A stretch of 64,000 nt of DNA, taken from NCBI GenBank assembly GCA_905235335.1, contig CAJOKZ010000006.1, forward strand, positions 1-64,000, written 5' to 3'. The notes under the pieces are model-generated. The model worked only from the letters and a program-made list of their open reading frames with translations, made no database searches and was not told the DNA's origin. The translations under genes were made by a program, and so were the position numbers. This document shows, piece after piece, positions 59,419 through 64,000 of this stretch (position 1 is its first letter; every line of letters begins with the position of its first letter). The stretch comes from an uncultured Succiniclasticum sp. (GTDB lineage: Bacteria; Bacillota; Negativicutes; Acidaminococcales; Acidaminococcaceae).

Positions 59419-62007
59419 TCAGGTTGAAACAGGAAGTTCCCTGCTATGGTTGCCCTCTTTCTTTCGGGCTTCCTCCTGCTTCTTCAGCACGGTCCTGACC
59501 GTATCGACCAGCATATTATCGAAGGTTTCCTCATTCTTCGTGACCATGATATCCATGTTCATGACATACAGCGGAATATCGCGGTTAAAATAAATGAATT
59601 CAGTCGGTATCTTAACGGCATCCTTACCGGTAGTAATCAGGGCGTCTGCCTGCAGTTCAGCTGCCCGCTCGCCGATGTACTGCATCTCCAGCATACCGTA
59701 GTCATGATGGTCAGGATACCGGATGGCTTCCAGAATGTCCAAACCGCAACCAGAGACATTCTGTTCAAAAGAGGATGGATTACCGATGGCCGAGAATACC
59801 ATGACTCTTTTACCCTTTAATTCTTCCAGCTTAAGTGGATTTTGCTGGTTCCCTTTGTACCAATCCGCAATTTCGACAAACTCTTTTGCATGATGGATAC
59901 TTTCTACGATAGGAGCCTTTTCATTGTACTGCCGGATATTTTCCGCCAGCGTAGTGCGGGTCAGCCGGGCGCTCTGATCGGACTTCGTGAAAAGGAACAT
60001 ATCCGCCCGGTCTAGATGGCTCAGAGGTTCACGAAGGATACCCCGAGGCAACAGTGCTCCGTTTCCGAAAAGGTTCAGAGTATCCACCAGTACGATATCC
60101 AAGTCACGGTTTACCTGCCAGTGCTGGTACCCATCATCCATGATGATGACTTCAGCATGCATTTTTTCCACTGCATAACTACCGGTCTCATCACGGTTCT
60201 TACCGATAACGACCGGTATTCCTGGCATCATCTTGGCCATTAGGTAGGCTTCATCACCTGCCTCATAGCTGGTCATGTAAATCTTTTTCCCATCAGATAC
60301 AACACCCAGCGGCTTGTCCCAGTGGGAACGGTAACCGCGGTTCAAGATGACTACCCGATATCCCATGTTCCGGATCATCATGGCCACCCGCTGGGCCGTC
60401 GGCGTCTTGCCGGTACCGCCCACGGTGATGTTTCCGATGGAGATAACACAGCAGTCCAGTTTACGCCGGCTCAGCAATCCCGCTTCATACATCCACAGGT
60501 TGACACGGGCGCCGAATCCATAAATATAGGACAGCCCCCGCAAAAGCCCCAGTAGAATAAAGGCATACCAAGGACGTTCCGGCGCATGGGCCATATGGAA
60601 GACATATTGGATGATTGCCGCACCATGCTTCAGACCGCCACCTCCCGCATCGTTGAAATTCCGTGTGTTGACAGGATATTCTTTGGTATAGGCGCGGGGC
60701 ACAGAAGCCTGTTCCAAAAGATCTGTCAGGTAATGCATCGTATTCAAAGCTGCACCCCGGTTCTCCCGGATAACCTGTATGGAAGCATCCCCCATCTTTT
60801 TCCGCAGGACGTTATCCCCGGCAATCTCTTGGATTGCCTTTGTGAGCCCGTTGGTATCGGGAACCATACGGCAGGCACCGACCTTGCTTAACAGGGAGTA
60901 GGAATCCTTGAAGTTTTCCATGCTGGGACCCACCAGTATGGGCTTGGCATGGGCCGCAGGCTCCAGTACATTATGGCCGCCGTGATGCATGAGGCTGCCG
61001 CCGATAAATACAATATCGCCTACGGCATAGATACGGCCCAGTTCACCAATCGTATCTATCAACACCACTGGATATTCCGGCCGTTTCCCGCTCATTTCCT
61101 TCAATTTAGAACGATAGCCGGTTTCGTAGCCGAATTTGCTGTTGAGCCGCTTAATCTCATCTGAACGGTTGGGTTTACGAGGCGCAATGATAAGACGCGC
61201 CTTCGGATACTGTTTTCGCAGTTCTGTAAAGGATGCCAGCACCGCTTCCTCTTCCGGTGGATGGGTAGAACCCGCCACGATGATTGGGAAGGCATCATTC
61301 CCCAACCCCAATTCCATTTTATATGTAGCCAAATCCTCCGGAGTGACTTCTGCATAGGTCTGGTCAAATTTCGTGTTTCCGGTTACGAATATCTTTTGGG
61401 GATCGGCACCCAGATGTGTAATATAATTGGCATCGATGCTGGACTGCATGCAGAAACGGCTCACCGTCCGCAACATATCCCGCCAAATGCTGAACAGGTA
61501 GCGGTAATTTTTCACAGATTTCTCAGAGATACGGCCATTGACCATCATTACGGGAATGTTTCGTGTCCGGATGGCCCGCAGGAAGTTAGGCCATAATTCC
61601 GTTTCCACCGGCATGAAAATACCCGGATGCACCCGCCGCACGATGGATTCTGCCACCCACACCAGATCCAGAGGGAAATAGATAATAGCATCTGCCTCCG
61701 GAATAATCTGCTTCGCCATATTGTAACCGCCGACGGTAAAGGCAGAGACCAGCACCTTACGATTAGGCATGATCTTTTTGATCTCCTTGACCAGCGGACT
61801 TGTAGCTACGATTTCACCTACAGACGCACCGTGAATCCAAATGCAGTCAGTATTCACCACCGCGTCTATCTCCTCCCGGCGCACAAGTCCCATGCTTTGC
61901 CGGAACCGGGTGGAAAATCCCTTTTCCGTTGCCAGCCGGTACAGGTAATAAGGCAATACCAATATGATAAATATGATCACGCCTAAAATATTATAAAGTA
62001 TATACAT
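59419..62007 (-). CDS. waaA-lpxK: Fusion of Kdo transferase (WaaA/KdtA) and tetraacyldisaccharide 4'-kinase (LpxK)
   Basis: Single 862-aa ORF: N-term IWIHGASVGEIVATSPLVKEI, FMPVETELWPNFL, GSTHPPEEEAVL; C-term ISIGNITVGGTGKTPTAQRVA, IMDDGYQHWQVNRDLDIVLVD. Confidence 0.95.
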   Translation of the reverse strand: MYILYNILGVIIFIILVLPYYLYRLATEKGFSTRFRQSMGLVRREEIDAVVNTDCIWIHGASVGEIVATSPLVKEIKKIMPNRKVLVSAFTVGGYNMAKQIIPEADAIIYFPLDLVWVAESIVRRVHPGIFMPVETELWPNFLRAIRTRNIPVMMVNGRISEKSVKNYRYLFSIWRDMLRTVSRFCMQSSIDANYITHLGADPQKIFVTGNTKFDQTYAEVTPEDLATYKMELGLGNDAFPIIVAGSTHPPEEEAVLASFTELRKQYPKARLIIAPRKPNRSDEIKRLNSKFGYETGYRSKLKEMSGKRPEYPVVLIDTIGELGRIYAVGDIVFIGGSLMHHGGHNVLEPAAHAKPILVGPSMENFKDSYSLLSKVGACRMVPDTNGLTKAIQEIAGDNVLRKKMGDASIQVIRENRGAALNTMHYLTDLLEQASVPRAYTKEYPVNTRNFNDAGGGGLKHGAAIIQYVFHMAHAPERPWYAFILLGLLRGLSYIYGFGARVNLWMYEAGLLSRRKLDCCVISIGNITVGGTGKTPTAQRVAMMIRNMGYRVVILNRGYRSHWDKPLGVVSDGKKIYMTSYEAGDEAYLMAKMMPGIPVVIGKNRDETGSYAVEKMHAEVIIMDDGYQHWQVNRDLDIVLVDTLNLFGNGALLPRGILREPLSHLDRADMFLFTKSDQSARLTRTTLAENIRQYNEKAPIVESIHHAKEFVEIADWYKGNQQNPLKLEELKGKRVMVFSAIGNPSSFEQNVSGCGLDILEAIRYPDHHDYGMLEMQYIGERAAELQADALITTGKDAVKIPTEFIYFNRDIPLYVMNMDIMVTKNEETFDNMLVDTVRTVLKKQEEARKKEGNHSRELPVST

Positions 62008-62010
62008 TGG

Positions 62011-63753
62011 TTACACACTGCCCTCTTCCTGATTATTACGATACTGTATCTGATACAGGTGTGCATACAGCCCATTCTTTTCCATCAGGTCATCATGCGT
62101 CCCGTCTTCAACCAGACGGCCTTTATCCAAAACGAGTATCCTGTCCGCATTTTTGATGGTTGACAGCCGATGGGCGATGACAAAGGCAGTACGCCCTACC
62201 ATCAGCCTGTTCAACGCTTCCTGTACCAGACGTTCACTTTCCGTATCCAGCGCAGAAGTCGCTTCATCCAGAATCAGAATGCGGGGATTCTTCAGGATGG
62301 CCCGCGCAATAGCGATACGCTGCCGCTGCCCGCCGGAAATATTCACTCCCCTGTCACCCAGCATCGTTTCATAGCCCTGTGGCAACTCCATGATAAAATC
62401 ATGGGCATTAGCCGCCCTGGCGGCTTCCTCGATCTCTTCCTTCGAGGCATCCAGCCGCCCGTACAGAATGTTATCATAAACCGTACCATTAAACAGAATC
62501 GTCTCCTGTGGCACGATACCCACCTGGTTACGGAGGGAATCCAGTGTGACCTGTCTGATGTCTGTTCCATCAATCCGGATGCTGCCGAAATCGCAGTCAT
62601 AAAACCGCGGAAGCAGACTGGCTATAGTAGACTTCCCCGCACCGGAAGGCCCTACCAGACCAATAGCCTGGCCTGACTTCACGGAAAAGGTCAAATCATG
62701 CAGAATCTCATCCCCTTCGGTATAGGAAAAAGTCACATGTTCGAAGTTTACGGTTCCCTGCACCTCAGGAAGCTCTTTCGCATCCGGCAGATCTTTTACC
62801 TCTTCCGGCAAATCCAACACATCAAACACACGCTGTGCTGCAGCCAGCGCTTTCTGGATATGTCCGGTGACCCGCGTGATACGCTTTATAGGATTGGAAA
62901 TGTTAACCGCATAGGCAAGAAACGCTACCAGGGAACCGGCTGTTGTATCTCCATCAATAACATTATTTCCACCATACCATAAAATCAACGTTACTCCCAA
63001 TGCCGCCACAAATTCAATGGTCGGTGTAAGCGTCGCCATATATCTCGCGTTTTTCAGATTGGCTTTAAGGTTAGCAATGTTTTCCTTTTCAAAACGTTCA
63101 ATCTCATATTGTTCCCTGACGAAGGATTTGACCACCCGTGCAGAGGAGACCGATTCCTGCAAGACCGAAGTGATATCTGCCGTAGCCTCCTGAATCTGCC
63201 CGCCTGCCCGACGAATCTTTTTCCCGAAGAAATTCATAAAATAAAGCACGACAGGAAAGGTTAGGATCGTGAAAATCGTCAGTTTCCAGTCCAAATAGAT
63301 CATGGCACAAACAGACCCCACCAGGATAATGCCCTCCGTGACCAATTCGATGGTATTATCGACCATGGCACCCTGTAATGCATTCACATCATTGGTTACA
63401 TAGCTCATGATGGTTCCTGTCTTATTGTTATCGTAAAAAGACATGGACAGCCGCTGCAGTTTATGGAACACCTCACTGCGGATGTCAATAATGACATGCT
63501 GCCCCACCCAGCTCATGAGATAGTTCTGCCAATAAAGAAATATTCCGCGAAGCAGAAAAATCACAACGATACTGACTGCAATCATATTCAGCATGAACGA
63601 ATCTTTTGCATTCAGCACCTTATCAATCATATCACGGAATATCCAGGGAAGATAAAGGTTTCCGCCTGCCGCCAGTGCCGTACAAACGAGAGCAATGACC
63701 AGTACATGTACGTATGGTTTTATATAACTTAAAATCCGTTTATATAAATTCAT
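62011..63753 (-). CDS. msbA: Lipid A export ABC transporter MsbA-like
   Basis: Six-TM + NBD: GLVGPSGAGKSTIASLLPRFYD, NISGGQRQRIAIARAIL, LILDEATSALDTESE; in LPS cluster. Confidence 0.93.
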   Translation of the reverse strand: MNLYKRILSYIKPYVHVLVIALVCTALAAGGNLYLPWIFRDMIDKVLNAKDSFMLNMIAVSIVVIFLLRGIFLYWQNYLMSWVGQHVIIDIRSEVFHKLQRLSMSFYDNNKTGTIMSYVTNDVNALQGAMVDNTIELVTEGIILVGSVCAMIYLDWKLTIFTILTFPVVLYFMNFFGKKIRRAGGQIQEATADITSVLQESVSSARVVKSFVREQYEIERFEKENIANLKANLKNARYMATLTPTIEFVAALGVTLILWYGGNNVIDGDTTAGSLVAFLAYAVNISNPIKRITRVTGHIQKALAAAQRVFDVLDLPEEVKDLPDAKELPEVQGTVNFEHVTFSYTEGDEILHDLTFSVKSGQAIGLVGPSGAGKSTIASLLPRFYDCDFGSIRIDGTDIRQVTLDSLRNQVGIVPQETILFNGTVYDNILYGRLDASKEEIEEAARAANAHDFIMELPQGYETMLGDRGVNISGGQRQRIAIARAILKNPRILILDEATSALDTESERLVQEALNRLMVGRTAFVIAHRLSTIKNADRILVLDKGRLVEDGTHDDLMEKNGLYAHLYQIQYRNNQEEGSV

Positions 63754-63776
63754 TAAAACTCCTTATAGAAAATCTT

Positions 63777-64000
63777 CTACGATTTTTTGGAAAGCTGTTC
63801 CTGTTGATGCTTACTTGCCATGCACAGAACCAGTTCTGCCACCCGCTTCACGGCACCGGGCTCACCGAGTTTTTCTTTTACTTCCTGCAGATCCCTCTGC
63901 AGTTGGCTATACCGTTTGGGTTCCAGCATTTCCAGCGCCGTAAAAGCGACCTTTTCCGGCGTACAGTCATCCTGCAGCAGCTCTGGTTCAATCATCCGTC
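63777..64000 (-). CDS. lpxB: Lipid-A-disaccharide synthase, C-terminal part (open at right window edge)
   Basis: RMIEPELLQDDCTPEKVAFTALEMLEPKRYSQLQRDLQEVKEKLGEPGAVKRVAELVLCMA; gene order next to msbA. Confidence 0.8.
   Translation of the reverse strand, partial: RMIEPELLQDDCTPEKVAFTALEMLEPKRYSQLQRDLQEVKEKLGEPGAVKRVAELVLCMASKHQQEQLSKKS

Overview
The window reads as chromosomal sequence from a diderm Firmicute (Negativicutes; Acidaminococcaceae-like is inference). It holds a minus-strand Kdo/lipid A/Lpt cluster at the right end: lpxB (partial), msbA, a waaA-lpxK fusion, kdsB, kdsA, kdsD, kdsC, an LpxL-like acyltransferase, lptC, lptA, lptB and one LptF/G-type permease. Other loci include a polyamine ABC operon (potABC plus two tandem potD genes), gdhA, a giant CoA-dehydratase activator, rplU-prp-rpmA, polA-coaE-lytic transglycosylase, cstA, metF, a DUF3100 pair with an M20 hydrolase, and six tRNAs. 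The left edge carries a group II intron whose RT/maturase ORF runs off the window and whose 5' end abuts a Rho-independent terminator. No complete novel defence or CRISPR-like system was found. The most interesting leads are: (i) a 280-bp potC-potD intergenic segment with several strong, mutually exclusive helices (riboswitch/attenuator-like); (ii) an intrinsic terminator-like hairpin directly in the cspA 5' leader; (iii) a possible leader-peptide/attenuator before an acyltransferase gene; (iv) a multi-hairpin terminator after the second potD; (v) single-nucleotide-type frameshifts in cysE and in a GNAT gene; (vi) a waaA-lpxK fusion. All calls are from reading the sequence and supplied ORFs; no searches or folding programs were run.
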